A stretch of DNA of 64,000 nucleotides from Zopfochytrium polystomum (Eukaryota > Chytridiomycota > Chytridiomycetes > Chytridiales > Chytridiaceae). Of the stretch, positions 53,217 through 64,000 are shown piece by piece. Below the pieces are notes generated by a model that worked only from the letters and a program-made list of their open reading frames with translations, did no database searches and was not told the origin of the DNA. The first letter of the stretch is position 1. Each line of letters opens with the position of its first letter. The stretch covers positions 1 to 64,000 of the forward strand of contig JAIVFJ010000107.1 in the NCBI GenBank assembly GCA_025765615.1, read 5' to 3'. The translations under genes and the position numbers were made by a program.

Positions 53217-56200
53217 CCTGCGTTGGTCAGCTCCCCTTCCTCCTCCTCCTCCTCCGTCGCAAGTTCTGCCGTCACTTCGCCGCGGCCTTCCACGACATCC
53301 GATGGCGCGGCCGCCTCTGCCGCCGCCGCAGGTGTCACCACCTCCTTTAATCCAAACTACCGCACCCGCAAGCAGGGCAGCTACCAGCACAACGACTCCG
53401 ACTCGCCGTCCGTCACTTCGACCGTCGCTCACAGCCTCCGCAATTCGCTCGTAGCAAAGAGCGCAACCGAACCGAGACTCCCGTCCATCGGCGGAAGCGG
53501 GCGGAGCAACACCTTTGCTGCGTTGCTCGACTCTTCGCCATCCAGGCGCGCAACCGATCGATCGCCCTCAAAACGCAACATGCTCCTCGAAGCTCAGAGA
53601 AAGCTCGACAAGGGTTGGTTTCGTTCGCTCCCTTGCTGCCGCGTGCCGCCTCCAACTAACTCCGACCCCAAGACAGCGTCTCCGACCCCGCTCGCCCCAG
53701 CATCTTGCGTGTTCGCATCGTCCAGCTGGCAGGAGGTGCCGACAACGTTGACCGGATTGTCAAGTTCAAGCTCCGAAAGAGAGAGCTCGTTCGGAAGGTC
53801 GTGCCGAGATCATCATTGGCCGAAGTTGGCCCGTGCGAGTTTGTTATCAACTACCACACGCACAGCTTTGACCCACTGAAGGTAGCTGGCCCGAACCACT
53901 GGTCTCATTTGCTCCTCTTCTGATTGTTTTTACATTGATTTCTGCGTCCTCCCCCACCTCTCCTCTTAAGGTCGACCTCTTCACCAAAAACACTCGATCG
54001 TCAAACCATCGTGGACGATTGAGAATCTCGCTGTCCGATATGCCGGATTGGCATACGGGAAAATATAACAAGTGAGTGCGCAAAAGGGCTTGAATCAGGT
54101 ATGCTGATGCATCTGTCTTACACTGCGGTCACCGTAGAGAGTACACATTTCCGGAGGACCCGACATGCTCAGTGGAACTGGCTTTTGAATTTTTCCCTAT
54201 TATTCTCGCGAGTGAAGACGATGACAGCGTTGACGGCAGCGACGCAGCGTCCCCCTCTCAGCATGTGGATCCTTACGAGATTTTTATGGAAATGGGCGCT
54301 TTGAACAAGCTTTCCGAAGGTCTGGAGCCCAAATCGTCCCTGAGAAAGTCGAGCACGACCCATGGTTCCAAAAGCTGGGATACTGCCAGCCGCAGTCGTT
54401 CTAGCTTTGGTGACGGTTCTTTTGATTCGAGTCGGTCGGTCCGCGCACCTTCCCTTTACTCCTCATCGACGCATGAAGCGGGTAGTGCAAACGACTCACC
54501 GGACCAGCCGGCAGCAAACAAATCGACGCTCGCGGGCTCAGAACCCGAATCTCCAAGCCGCCTCAAGTCCTTTACCCGGGGGCTCACGGGCCAGTCGCAG
54601 CGCCACGCCAGCCCTACCCGTGCTTCCACTCTTTCAATATTCGGCCTGCGCCCAAGGACCAGCGAGGACGGTAACACCCCGCCCAAATCACTGAAAACGA
54701 CGCCCGCGACGGATGCCGCTCCCGCCGTCGCCCCTATCGCTTCAACCCCGACGTCTCCGCTCGCACATCACAGTCAATCGGTCGCGACGCGCTCGTCTCC
54801 GTCCCCAGAGCCCGCTGGAGAGACCACTACCGACCAAGCGAATCCGACCGACGCCACCGTCGCCGGTGCCGCCGCCGCCGACTCTGCCGAAGCCTCCGAA
54901 TCGCAGCCGGACCCCGCCGGCGCGCCCGGGTCTCCGCCCCTCCGCGTCGCCTTCATCCCCACCCAGCCGACCGCGAAGGACGGCCGCCGCTTTTCCATCG
55001 TCCCGCACCACCTCAAAGCCTCGCTCGGCGAGGTCGACGTCCTCCTCCACGCCGCGCTCAAGCACGGCTCGAACGTCAAGCGCGGCAGCCGCGTCAAGGC
55101 CTTCAAGCTGCTGCAGCGCTGGGAAACCGCCCTGCCCATGACCCGCAGCGGGATCGTGCTGGCCGGTCCGAACGCGGCGGACCCGCCCGGGGCCGTGAGT
55201 GACGGCGAACATGACGGTGAAGGCGCGCCAAAGGAGGCGGCAACGGTGCCGGCGGCAACGACGACGGCGACTGAAACGCTCGAGGTGTTGGACATGGCGC
55301 AGCGGATGTGCGATCACTGCTTGTGCACCTACGGCGCTGCGGTCATTCAGTTTTGCGGCTACGGATCGTTCACAGGTGCGGATTTCTGCCGCTATTGGCC
55401 ATAGGTTTCTGCTGACACTGCTGGTGTCGCCGTTTTAGACACATTCCGTCCAAAGTCGGACCGATGGGCCACAGCGCATCACCTCGATATAGAGATGAGC
55501 GATATTTTGCTCTGGGGATTCGGCAAGAATGAGGTCAACAAGCCCAGGTTCATTGTCGCATACGATAAAGTAAGGCAAAATTTGAAAATCAGCGGACAGC
55601 TGTTGACGATTAGTTCCTTAAAACGTTTTCCTGTCATGAACTTGACTGGTAGAAAATCGAGGCAATAGTGATTTCGATCCAAGGGACCATTTCTCTACAG
55701 CAGGTTAGTTTAAAGTTTTAACAGTGTGCGAGAAATGATCCGCTGAATCCTCTCAACTTATTTCTTTACCTTGCCCCTTTTTTTTTCTCCAGGTCATCAC
55801 GGACCTCCAAGCCGAATACTTCCCGATCAAGGGCGGAACCGCCCACGTCGGTATGCTCCGCTCTGCGCAGTGGATCATCACCAAGCATTTCGCCGACCTG
55901 AAAAAGTGGGTCGCCGAGAGGCGACCGGCTCGCCTCCTTACCACCGGCCACAGCCTGGGCGCCGGCACCGCCACGTTGTTGACGTTGCTGCTCGTCGACA
56001 AGCTGGAGGAACTCCGCGCGGTCGGCAGGAGCGACCTTGTGCTCCATGCGTACACCATGGCGCCCCCCTTGACAGTGTCGCAGGACTTGGCGGACACGTA
56101 TGGACATTTGTTCAGTAACTGTGAGTGTTGTTCGTTGTTTTTTTTTTCTCTTTTCGCCTCCAGCGAGAATTGCGAGCGGTTTGGTCCAGAGAACCGTTAT

Positions 56201-57240
56201 GGTAGTGCCAGTTTCTGACGGTTCCACCCGATCAGTCATCTTTAACGCAGATATCGTTCCGAGGCTATCGTACGGCACTGTGGTGGACTTTAAGTGAGTG
56301 ATTATTTTTCGGCTTGTTTTTCTCTGTGCATTGGTGCCGCGACTTACGCGCTCTTTTTTCTTTCTCTTTTTTTTCTTCGTTCTTTCAACCAAAAAGGAAA
56401 ATGCTTTCCGAAGCCGCCGGGCTCGTCGGCAGCGGCGCGTCCGACAGCGAGTGCCACGAAGCGCTCTCTAGGCTGCGCCGCGGCCTCCTCGAATCCGCGT
56501 CGGCCGACCGGCGCCTCGTGATTCCCGGCGCCATCTACCACCTGCTGCCGGCCGAGCCGCCGCGGCTCAAGCGCTCGGAGAAGCGGATGGCGGACGCGGT
56601 CGCCGCCGCCGCCGCCACCGCGGCGGACGGCAAGGCTGCTGGGGCCGCCGCGACTCCCTTGGCCTCCCCAACGTTTCCCGGGTCGGACGGTGCCCCCGCG
56701 TCGGTTGCGGCCGTCACAGCGAACGGCAAGCCGCACGCCGACCCTGACGCGCCCGCCGCCGCCGCCGGCACTGCCGAGGACGGCAACCACGGCGAGGGCG
56801 ACCACGTGGACGTTGACGGGGAGGACGAGGACGCGGAAGGCGACGACGACGACGACGAGGACGAGGATGATGAAGGCGACGACGACGACGGCGGCGACGA
56901 GTCTGCGTCGGACGCGGAGCGCACGCACGGCGGCAGGGCTGCGCCGCCGCCGGCGCCGACCGCGGTGACCGCGGCGATTGCGACGGCTGCTCCCCAGGCT
57001 CCGCAGCCGCCCGCGCAGCACCGCGTGCCGCGGCACCTCAAGCGCAAGCCGGCGCGGCGCATGGTGGTGGAGACGGCGTCGACGGAGCTGTTCTTGTTCA
57101 TGTCGGTGCGGCGCGGGTTCTTTATGAACCACATGCCGTGGGAGTACGACGGCGCGCTGCTGGACGCGCGGCGGACTGCGCGCGCGGGGAGTGTGGATGG
57201 TGCTGCGGGTGGCGGCGGCGGCAGCGGAGGGCGGCAGTGA
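52944..57240 (+). CDS. C2-domain class 3 lipase, diacylglycerol-lipase-like
   Basis: Exons: ?-53613, 53673-53881, 53971-54071, 54138-55375, 55439-55569, 55653-55703, 55793-56120, 56236-56293, 56397-57240; all phases agree. The 5' end is unresolved: the coding frame lacks an ATG between the (CT)n tract and 53580, so an upstream exon is likely. Ala/Ser low complexity leads into a C2-like domain (ILRVRIVQLAGG, GRLRISLSDMPDW), a ~300-residue Ser/Pro/Thr-rich linker, then the alpha/beta-hydrolase core: AIVISIQGTIS, nucleophile elbow TTGHSLGAGTATLL, FNADIVPRLSYGTV (Asp), AIYHLLP (His). This matches sn-1 diacylglycerol lipases, which release 2-acylglycerol from diacylglycerol. An acidic Asp/Glu tract precedes the C-terminus. 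No convincing transmembrane bundle is seen. Confidence 0.82.
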
Positions 57241-57408
57241 CGCGACGAGCGGTGGATGGGTGTTCTTGCCGCTTGCGTGCGTTTTCTCTGCGACTCTTTC
57301 GATGATGTGGTGACTTTTTTTTCCTTTTTTTTTCTCTTTCCCCTCCCCTTTCATTTGTTTGTCTCACTAGATACTCCCGTTGAGAATTCCAAGTCCTCCT
57401 CTTCGTCT

Positions 57409-57440
<32 letters not shown>

Positions 57441-58003
57441 GACGCGTGTTTTGCTGCCGGTGCTTGTCCTTGCTTGTCGTTTGCCTGTCACTTGCTTGTG
57501 TGTTTGCCTGTTTTCGTTTTGGCGGGACTGATTGTCGTGTGTGGCCTGTCTGTGTTGGTTTGGCTTGGTTGGTTTGGTTGTTCTCTTGTACGTCCCGGGT
57601 GTTTCTGGTTCTTCTCGCTGTTGTTCCCCTCCAAGCCGGGCCTCTCCCCGGCTTTAGCGCCGCCCCTCCTTAATTCTCATCGCCTTTTGTGTCTTGCCGC
57701 TCGCTATTCGGTTGGCTGCTGCGTGGGCTGCTGCTCAAAAAAAAAAAAGAAAAAAAAGGGGGGGGTTAGTCAGGTGCACCATCCACAGAGATATCCCCAA
57801 CCTCGCCTTCCCCACATCTCACTCATGGGTGGCTGCCCGCTTTTCCCTTGAAAGATCTCGGCTCTGGTGTGGGAGTAAGTCCACGGCTCTTGTTCCTTTG
57901 TTTGTTTTTTTTTTTTTTTCCCTTCTCCACATACAGTACACAATATATATTTTTGAGAAAACAGCCCGCCACACACAAACAGGCGAGGAGACACACCGGT
58001 TGT
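57241..58003. other. Intergenic, T- and G-rich tracts
   Basis: 3' flanks of two convergent genes (lipase plus, small secreted paralogue 3 minus). T-run at about 57411-57440, A/G tract at about 57738-57765. No gene supported. Confidence 0.55.
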
Positions 58004-58777
58004 TTACTTCTTCCCCTTCCCCTTCTTGCCGCTGCTCTCCGCCTTAGCCGCCTTTGCGGCCTCCTTTGCCGCCTTTCGCTCTGCTTTCTCCTTTGCCTCG
58101 ATCTTCTTCTCCTCCTCCCTCTCTTTTTTGAACATGTCTTGCTGGAATAGGAGAAGAGAGAGAGAGAGAGAGAGAGATGGAGTAGTCGCACCCATTCCGG
58201 ATCGTGGAAGAAAGTTAGGGTGCAGTTAAAGAAGCCATCAAACAAAGGAGGGGGAAAAGAGCGTGTGACCCTCTCCGCCCTACTGAAAACTTACGCGTCT
58301 CTGAGCGTCCGCACTCGGGTTGTGACCTGCACGATTCACGATGGAAAAAAAATAAGTGTCGGTCATATGTGATACTGATAATAATAAAAATATAGGGGGG
58401 TAAACACGTCGAGGCACCGTCGGTGCAGGTCCCCCACGGCAGCAAAGAAAGAAAGCAAGTAAAAAGCGTACCGCGCTGGCCGTGCATGTAGTCGCCTGTG
58501 ATCAACCGAGAGAGAGAAAATTCGGCGGGGGAGAAAGAAGCTCAGTCAGCGGGACATCAATTGCAGTGCGGCGGGGCAAGAAAAAAGAGCTGTGGAGGGC
58601 TGGGGCGTGGGGGGGCGGGTGGGGGGAAGGGGGTTTGGGGAAGATGGAGTGAAAAAAATGGCGCCTACCGTAGCTCTCAAATTGTTCAACGGCTTGGACG
58701 TCAATGGGAACGGGGGCGGCGTTGGCGGCAACGACCGCGAGGAGGAAGGCGACGGCGATGGGGAGGAAGGACTTCAT
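58004..58777 (-). CDS. Small secreted Lys/Ala/Glu-rich protein, paralogue 3 (100 aa)
   Basis: Exons 58777-58669, 58495-58472, 58326-58295, 58141-58004 (109/24/32/138 nt). The signal peptide is identical to the other two (MKSFLPIAVAFLLAVVAANA). The mature part is more diverged: APVPIDVQAVEQFESY, GDYMHGQRG, HNPSADAQRR, then KKEREEEKKIEAKEKAERKA ending SSGKKGKGKK. Exon structure is conserved while introns have diverged, so this is an older, inverted copy 7 kb from the tandem pair. The conserved parts (signal, QRR|QD junction, charged helix) point to selection on the protein. Confidence 0.8.
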
Positions 58778-58885
58778 GTTTTGCAGGTGGTCTACGGGCT
58801 CTATCGAGTTTCTTTGTGAGTGTCGAGGGGAAGAAGGAGTTGGCTGAGTTTGCTGTTGTTGCGATTTCGGCCAGGCCACAGCTGC

Positions 58886-58970
58886 CGAATTTATAGGTTT
58901 CTGCCGCGCGCAAGCACGCCGCATGCATGCAGCTTGGGCGCGGGCACTATAGTGGATAATTGGCTAAGTC
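58886..58970 (-). promoter_or_regulatory. Shared 28-bp promoter element, copy 3, with TATA box
   Basis: Minus strand 58970-58943: GACTTAGCCAATTATCCAC followed by TATAGTGCC. CTATAAATTC follows near 58893. Same order and similar spacing as in the other two paralogues. Confidence 0.8.
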
Positions 58971-59342
58971 TTTTCCCGATTGTTGCTTTGATTACATTGC
59001 TCGGATTTCGGGTTGCGCGCGTTCTGAAATTGCACGCACGGAATCGAAAGTGGCCAAACTTGGACATCACCGATTTGATGTCTCTTTGTCAGTTTTCTCT
59101 GCGGGCTCAGCCCGCGCGAAAAACAGCAGACACAAACTGCTCGCGCCGAAGACCCGACCGTGTTCGGACCACGGAATCCAAATATTGATATCGTGTCCAC
59201 AGTTTCTCGCCTTCGAAGGCCTGCTTACATGTAATCGGAACAAACACTGTGAATTATTATCCATCCAAACATATGGGGCCGCGGCCGCCGCTCAGCCGCT
59301 GGACCACTCCCCACTTAAGCAGTAGCCCACACCCAGGCCCCC
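58971..59342. other. Upstream region of paralogue 3
   Basis: Contains the distal block shared with the other paralogues (GTCCGAACAC, TCTTCGGCGCGAGC, GCGCGGGCTGAGCC on the minus strand, about 59095-59175). Otherwise nothing recognised. Confidence 0.5.
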
Positions 59343-60027
59343 ATGGGCCGTCCCATCAAGCACAGAGTGCTCGTCCACCCAAATGAACGCGCCATCTCAA
59401 AGGGGCGCCAGGACTTGGCACAAATGACTGTCGAAGCAAATTGCCGTGGTCATGGCTGGATAGTCTTGCGCGTAACGGGTGCTCGCTCGCTTGTGTGTGT
59501 GAGCGTGTGTGTGTTTGTGTAGGTCACTCCAACCAGTGGGGGTAGGCACCGGATTCGGTGGGCAAGCTCGCGGAGACGGCGTCGGCTCGACCTGAGGCAG
59601 TCCGTCGGTTGGGCAACGGGGCCAGCGCTGCACAATCACCCCCTGGGAGGCAACCCTCCTTTGCGTCGGCGGCAAACCCAAGCGCCCAGCACCGCTCCCG
59701 CATGATGTTTGCAAAACTGTGCATGTCCTGCTGCAGACGGCCGTCAGCGGTGGCCGCTCGCTTTGTGGCGATGAAGAAACGTTGCCGCCCATGGCGGGCG
59801 GGGCAGCCAAGAGGGCGGTCACCGATGCGATGGCAAGGGACCGCTTCGACAGCGTCGTCAGGTGGTGGACGGAGAGCGGTCTGCTGCAGATTGAATTTTC
59901 GGACCAGGTTGCAGAAGACAACGCTCAGGAACGGACAACAATAATACTATCTCAAACGGCCGCTGTCGACGCCAATGCAAGGAAGGGCTTTTGGGTTCGC
60001 TTTTTCGGTAGAACTGTCGGGGATTGA
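59343..60027 (+). CDS. Possible FAR1/FLYWCH-like DNA-binding fragment
   Basis: ATG at 59343 begins MGRPIKHRVLVHPNERAISK, then EANCRGHGWIVLR up to a donor (GTAACG, about 59473). A GT-repeat intron ends TTTGTGTAG near 59521 and restores the frame into VTPTSGGRHRIRWASSRRRR...ALHNHPLGGNPP. A Cys followed by HNHP is the pattern of FAR1/MULE-type zinc fingers, but other expected Cys residues are missing. A downstream frame (AMARDRFDSVVRWWTESGLL...FGRTVGD) ending at 60027 may be another exon. Possibly a transposase-derived relic or a domesticated regulator. Confidence 0.3.
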
Positions 60028-60327
60028 TTAGCCTTACGGGTTAGCGTCCTCAAGGTCGAGTAGTTTTACCCAATTGAATGAAAACAAAAAAAAAAACGTC
60101 CTGAAGTTCCTTTGGCGATTGATCGCTATGTCTTTTTTTTTTAAATTTTGAAATATTCTTGTTTAGCCCTTGAGCTCCAACGCGCACGGGATACGGGATG
60201 TCCTGAATTTCATGGACAGCATGCACCGCGTTCCGAATTCCGATCAATGTGGAGACAAGTAAAGACGCCGCGCATAGGCAAATGGACAGTTATCAGGGAG
60301 ATAATGATAACGTAACATGTACATGTA
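60028..60327. other. Spacer, nothing recognised
   Basis: AT-rich with short A and T runs; no gene supported. Confidence 0.4.
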
Positions 60328-60550
60328 CAGTCCCCTAGCAAAAGTTTTCGTTCACCCCCCAAACCATGGGCGGAGTGTCCAGAAATTAACTTTGACTAAC
60401 TTTTTCAATTATCATTGTTTTGCCCAAGCAGAGTGCTGACTTTGAACGATTACTAATACTTGACGCAGCAGAAAAATACACTGACGTACTTTGTTGCGCA
60501 CCATGGTCCATAACGAAAAGTGATTAGAATTTGCGAAGTTTACCTAAGCG
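60328..60550 (+). mobile_element. Tc1/mariner terminal fragment
   Basis: A TA dinucleotide is followed by CAGTCCCCTAGCAAAAGTTT and then TCGTTCACCCC, the characteristic Tc1-type inverted-terminal-repeat consensus. No matching inverted copy or transposase frame is visible within the next 400 bp, so it is a one-ended remnant; the right limit is a guess. Confidence 0.6.
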
Positions 60551-60759
60551 ATTCTTGTACCTCCAACCAATTTTTGACAGATGAACGAAAAATTTTGTTC
60601 CAGTGCATGTCTATACATGCACAGGCTTTACATTGTAAGCGTTGTTCGCAGTTGGCGTTTGGTCGTGTGGGGAACGACCTTGCTGTGGGGTGGTCGTTCT
60701 TCAGCGGCAGTTGGAAAAGGGGGGGGGGGAAAAAGAAAAAAAAAAAAAAAAAAAAAAAA

Positions 60760-61498
60760 ATGGCCGTGGCAGTGCGTCTCGCGCAGCTCTTTGGCGGCGG
60801 CGCGTCGGCCGCGCTCGTCGTCGCCGCCGTCCTGGCCGTCCCGCTCGCCGTGCTGTGGGCCGCGTCGCGCCTCCTTCGCGTCGACCACGTGCCCTTCTCG
60901 CCTTCCGACAGTGACGACGACGGCAACGGCGGCGGCGTGGCATCGTCGTCGGCATCTACACCAGCATCGTCATCTTCATCGTCATCGTCGTCATACGCCA
61001 CCCGCCGCCGCACCCGCGTCATGGTCGTCGTGCTCGGCGACATTGGCCGCTCCCCGCGCATCCAGTACCACGCCGCGTCGCTCGCCGCCAACCCCGCCGG
61101 CTGCGTCGTCGACCTCGTCGGGTACCCGGGCGCCCCCGTCCTGCCCGCCGTGCGCGACCTCGTCGCCCGCGGACGCATCCGCCTGCACCACGTGCCCGTT
61201 CCCGCGAAACTGCCGGCCGTCGGCACGAGGCCTTCCGCGTTGGGGAGGGTAGTGTACATGGTTAAGGCCGTCCTCCGCGTCGTGCGCCAGATGCTCGGCC
61301 TCGCGTGGCTCGTCCTCTTTGAGCTGCCAAAGCCCGACTGCATCCTAATCCAGGTGAGCACCATTTAGCTGAGAGACGATCGATCATGAGATCTGGAGTG
61401 GTTGATCGCTCGCTCAAAGGCTAGGACGACACATGTTTTCTTTTTTTTTTTTTTTTTCTTTTTTTTTCTTTTTTTTTCTTTTTTTTTCTTTTTTTTTT

Positions 61499-61530
<32 letters not shown>

Positions 61531-62803
61531 CTTTTTTTTTTTTCTGTTTTGTGGTCTCTTCTAACTAACCGGGGGCGACCTTTTCGTCGGAAACCCGCCC
61601 AGAACCCGCCGGCCATCCCGACGCTCTTCCTCGCGCAGCTCGTTCGCTGGCTGCGCTTCAGCCGGCTCGTGATCGACTGGCACAACTTCGGCTACACCAT
61701 CATGGAGCTGAACCTCGGGAAACGCAGCAGCCTTGTGGGCGTGGCGCGCTGGTACGAGCGGACGTTTGGCCGAGACGCGGAGGGTCACCTGTGCGTTACG
61801 AGCGCCATGGCGAGGGAGCTCAAGGAGAACTGGGGCGTGAGGTGAAATTAGTTTTTTTTTTTCATCAGTAAGAAGCGAGGGGCCATCTTTCGCTCCCAAA
61901 GAAAACTGCAGCCTAATATGTTGGCCAATGTTTCCCCCCCAGCGGAGAAGTGGCGGTGCTGCACGACCGAGCTCCGCAGCACTTTAAACGACTGTCGTTG
62001 GACGAGGCGCACGAGGTACGAGAAAACTTCACCCCCCACCAAGCATTTCCTCACCCTTCCTTTCTCCACACCACCACAAAGTTCCTCGGCAAGCTCGTCT
62101 TTGGCACCGCCACAGTGGAATACGCAACCGCAAGCCCAACCAGCACGACGTCGGCGACGACGATTGCGACAACGCTCCTCACCCACAAGCCCGCGGGCGA
62201 CGCCGCCGCCGCCGCCGCCTACCGGCCGCGCCGTCCCGCGCTGGTCGTGAGCAGTACGAGCTGGACCGAGGACGAGGACTTTTCGCTGCTGCTGAGCGCC
62301 GCGGTGCAGTACGACGCGCGGGTCGAGGTCGAAGCCGACGTGGCCGCCGCCACCGCCGACGACGGCCACCGCCGCCTCCCAGAGCTCGTCATCGTCATCA
62401 CAGGCAAGGGCCCGCTGCGCGACCGGTACGTGCGTCAAGTGTCCCGGCTCGGGCTGCGGCACTGCAGGATCCTCACCGCGTGGCTCGAGAACGAGGATTA
62501 CCCGAAGCTGCTCGGTGAGAGAGGGTTTAACATTTTTTGCCGGAGAAGTGAGGGCGGGGGCGGGGGGGTGGGGGGGGCTTCAGTTTCTTCGGGGCGTCCG
62601 CGCAAAAACCCCCGCTCTGGGGTTGCATAGTAACCGCTCACCGCTCCCAAATTGAAAAAAAAAAAAAAAAAAAAACCAACAAGGCTGCGCCGACCTCGGC
62701 GTCTCCCTGCACACGTCGTCGTCGGGCCTCGATCTGCCGATGAAGGTGGTCGACATGATGGGCTGCGGGCTGCCGGCGTGCGCCGTGGGGTATCCCTGGT
62801 ACG

Positions 62804-62834
<31 letters not shown>

Positions 62835-63205
62835 CTGAAAAAAACCAAAAAAAAAATTTTTTTTATCGAAAAAGCATCGACGAGCTCGTCCAGCACCGCC
62901 AGAACGGCATGGTCTTTTCGACCGCGGAGGAGCTCGCGAGCCAGTTTGTGGTGAGTTTGTAGTGGCTGTTGCTGTTGCTGTTGTTTTTTTGGCCCGTCGT
63001 CGAGGACTAACACTAACCCACTCCGGACCCCCACCAACCCCCCCAACAGGAGCTCTTCACCGACTTTGACGACGCGCCCCCGCGGCTCCTGAACTCGCTG
63101 CGGGAGGGGACGCGGCGGTTCCAGGGGCAGCGGTGGCAGGAGAACTGGGAGCGGTCGGCGCGGCGGGTAATTCTGGGCGGCGGCGGCGGCGTCCGAGTGG
63201 CGTGA
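60760..63205 (+). CDS. ALG1: ALG1, chitobiosyldiphosphodolichol beta-mannosyltransferase, 561 aa
   Basis: Seven exons: 60760-61353, 61603-61841, 61943-62015, 62082-62514, 62684-62798, 62875-62950, 63050-63205 (1686 nt, phases consistent). An N-terminal membrane anchor ([20 protein letters not shown]) is followed by GT-B glycosyltransferase blocks: [99 protein letters not shown], and the donor-binding end [20 protein letters not shown] then [13 protein letters not shown]. It adds the first mannose to GlcNAc2-PP-dolichol on the cytosolic ER face (EC 2.4.1.142). The start ATG directly abuts a ~31-nt A-rich tract. Intron 1 contains a long T-rich tract. Confidence 0.93.
61440..61545. repeat. T(8-10)C quasi-periodic tract in ALG1 intron 1
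   Basis: About 105 nt of T runs of roughly 8-15 separated by single C, just before the polypyrimidine tract and acceptor. Confidence 0.9.
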
Positions 63206-63547
63206 AATAAATGATGGGGACCTGCGCCAGTCTTTTGTTAGGCCCGCTTGGGGGGATACTTCGTCGTCTTCTTAGACTTTAGTTTTTTTGTTTTTTTTTT
63301 TCTTTTTCTTTTGGGTTTGCTGCCGGAAACAATGCATTCGCCCCGTTAACGCTATCTTGCCAGAGACAGGCCCTCACTCGCTCGCGATTTCTTTTATATT
63401 TATTTAATACCGTTTTCCGGGGGGTTGTTCGCTCGGCTCGCCCACTTGCACGGGCGAAAACCTGCCCCTCGCCTTCGGCCCCGCCTTCCCCACCATGTCC
63501 AATCATACCAAACAGAACCCGAACCAGCCCCACCATCCCCCAACCAA
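63206..63547. other. Short convergent intergenic region
   Basis: Lies between ALG1 and cullin 3' ends; AATAAA near 63206-63211 immediately after the ALG1 stop; T-tract near 63283-63300. No gene. Confidence 0.6.
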
Positions 63548-64000
63548 TTAAGCGATATACACATACACGTCCACCTCGTCCTTGGACCGCTCCAGGTACC
63601 CCTTTTCCATGAGCTGCTCGATCGATTTTTTGATGGCAGGCACCGCCGGGATAAAGCGCGACCGCGACTGCTCGATCACCTCCTGGATGAGGCTGGTGTG
63701 GCTGAGAGCTTTGCGGGACTTCATGACGCGGACAATGACCGTCTGGCGGAGGTGTGTAGTTTTGATTCGGATTTCCCGGGTTGTTTGGTTTTTTGGGGTG
63801 GAAGCGCAAAGGTTCTTACTCAGGGTCGTTCTTCGAGGGGAGGGAGTTGCAGGGGAAGGACATAAAGACAAGAGACGAGGGGTACCTGCAAAAACAGACG
63901 CCGGTCCTCGTCGATGGATTTCCGGGTATTTTCCGTATCTTGCGCGGACTCCATCTGAACGGCGGCGGCTATTTTTACCTTGATCCGCTTGCTGAGTATC
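63548..64000 (-). CDS. CUL1: Cullin-1 (CDC53-like) C-terminus, 5' partial
   Basis: Exon 63886-64000 (minus, continuing out of the window) encodes [20 protein letters not shown] and EDRRLFLQ. An intron of 143 bp follows, and the last exon 63742-63548 encodes [20 protein letters not shown], then [20 protein letters not shown] and [20 protein letters not shown]. This is the cullin Nedd8 domain: the VRVMKSRK lysine is the neddylation site and YxYxA is the conserved C-terminus. The RF-P-VP-IKK-IE-L-EK-YLER spacing fits CUL1 better than CUL3 or CUL4. It scaffolds SCF ubiquitin ligases. It is convergent with ALG1. Confidence 0.88.
   Translation of the reverse strand, partial: DTQQADQGKNSRRRSDGVRARYGKYPEIHRRGPASVFAGTPRLLSLCPSPATPSPRRTTLSKNLCASTPKNQTTREIRIKTTHLRQTVIVRVMKSRKALSHTSLIQEVIEQSRSRFIPAVPAIKKSIEQLMEKGYLERSKDEVDVYVYIA

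Noticed and set aside
53158..53225. Leu-rich transmembrane helix in the lipase
   Set aside because: It arises from a (CTG)n reading in the frame that stops at 53454. The frame continuous with the C2 and lipase exons reads Ala/Ser there.

Overview
The window is nuclear DNA of a eukaryote, most likely a fungus and plausibly an early-diverging (zoosporic) one. The evidence is short GT-AG spliceosomal introns (about 34-120 bp), fungal-type genes (cullin-1, ALG1, endoglycoceramidase, NmrA-like, Ecl1-like, TEN1-like), Ty3 chromoviral, Ty1/copia, LINE and Tnp2 elements, and host genes that are GC-rich and full of microsatellites. The species cannot be fixed from the sequence alone.

Layout. 1-1.7 kb: a GNAT acetyltransferase joined to the start of a SAM-methyltransferase (minus strand, runs off the window). 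3-10.9 kb: nested transposons. A chromodomain Ty3/gypsy relic (minus) is split by a 4.6-kb copia element with a perfect 5-bp target duplication, then follow a LINE RNase H fragment and a 55-bp minisatellite. 12.3-26.3 kb: an AT-richer accessory block. It holds an intact five-exon Tnp2 transposase gene (935 aa), an intact seven-exon companion gene (1265 aa) in the same orientation, tandem hairpin repeats, several unrecognised spliced genes, a 108-bp repeat present twice, and the first two exons of a TEN1-like telomere gene that stop at one of those repeats. 26.45-34.9 kb: a tRNA-Gly gene with a cluster of copia LTRs starting 80 bp upstream of it. The full-length copia has 148-bp LTRs, a tRNA-like leader segment, a textbook -1 frameshift signal at the gag/pol junction, AT-hook motifs, and a 1455-bp solo LTR inserted in its RNase H region. 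34.9-36.5 kb: an NmrA-like gene whose 3' end abuts a solo LTR.

38.2-64 kb is mostly host sequence: a secreted endoglycoceramidase, an Ecl1-like zinc protein, an SGNH/PC-esterase-like type II membrane protein, three paralogues of an unrecognised small secreted Lys/Ala/Glu-rich protein with identical exon structure and a shared promoter element, a C2-domain class 3 (diacylglycerol) lipase, a possible FAR1-like fragment, a Tc1/mariner terminus, ALG1, and the C-terminus of cullin-1.

How they fit together: the host genes cover housekeeping (N-glycosylation, SCF ubiquitin ligase), lipid and sphingolipid hydrolysis, and secretion. The centre is a transposon sink where successive insertions can be ordered from target duplications. 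Exon junctions were checked by hand by splice-site consensus and frame arithmetic. No database search was possible.
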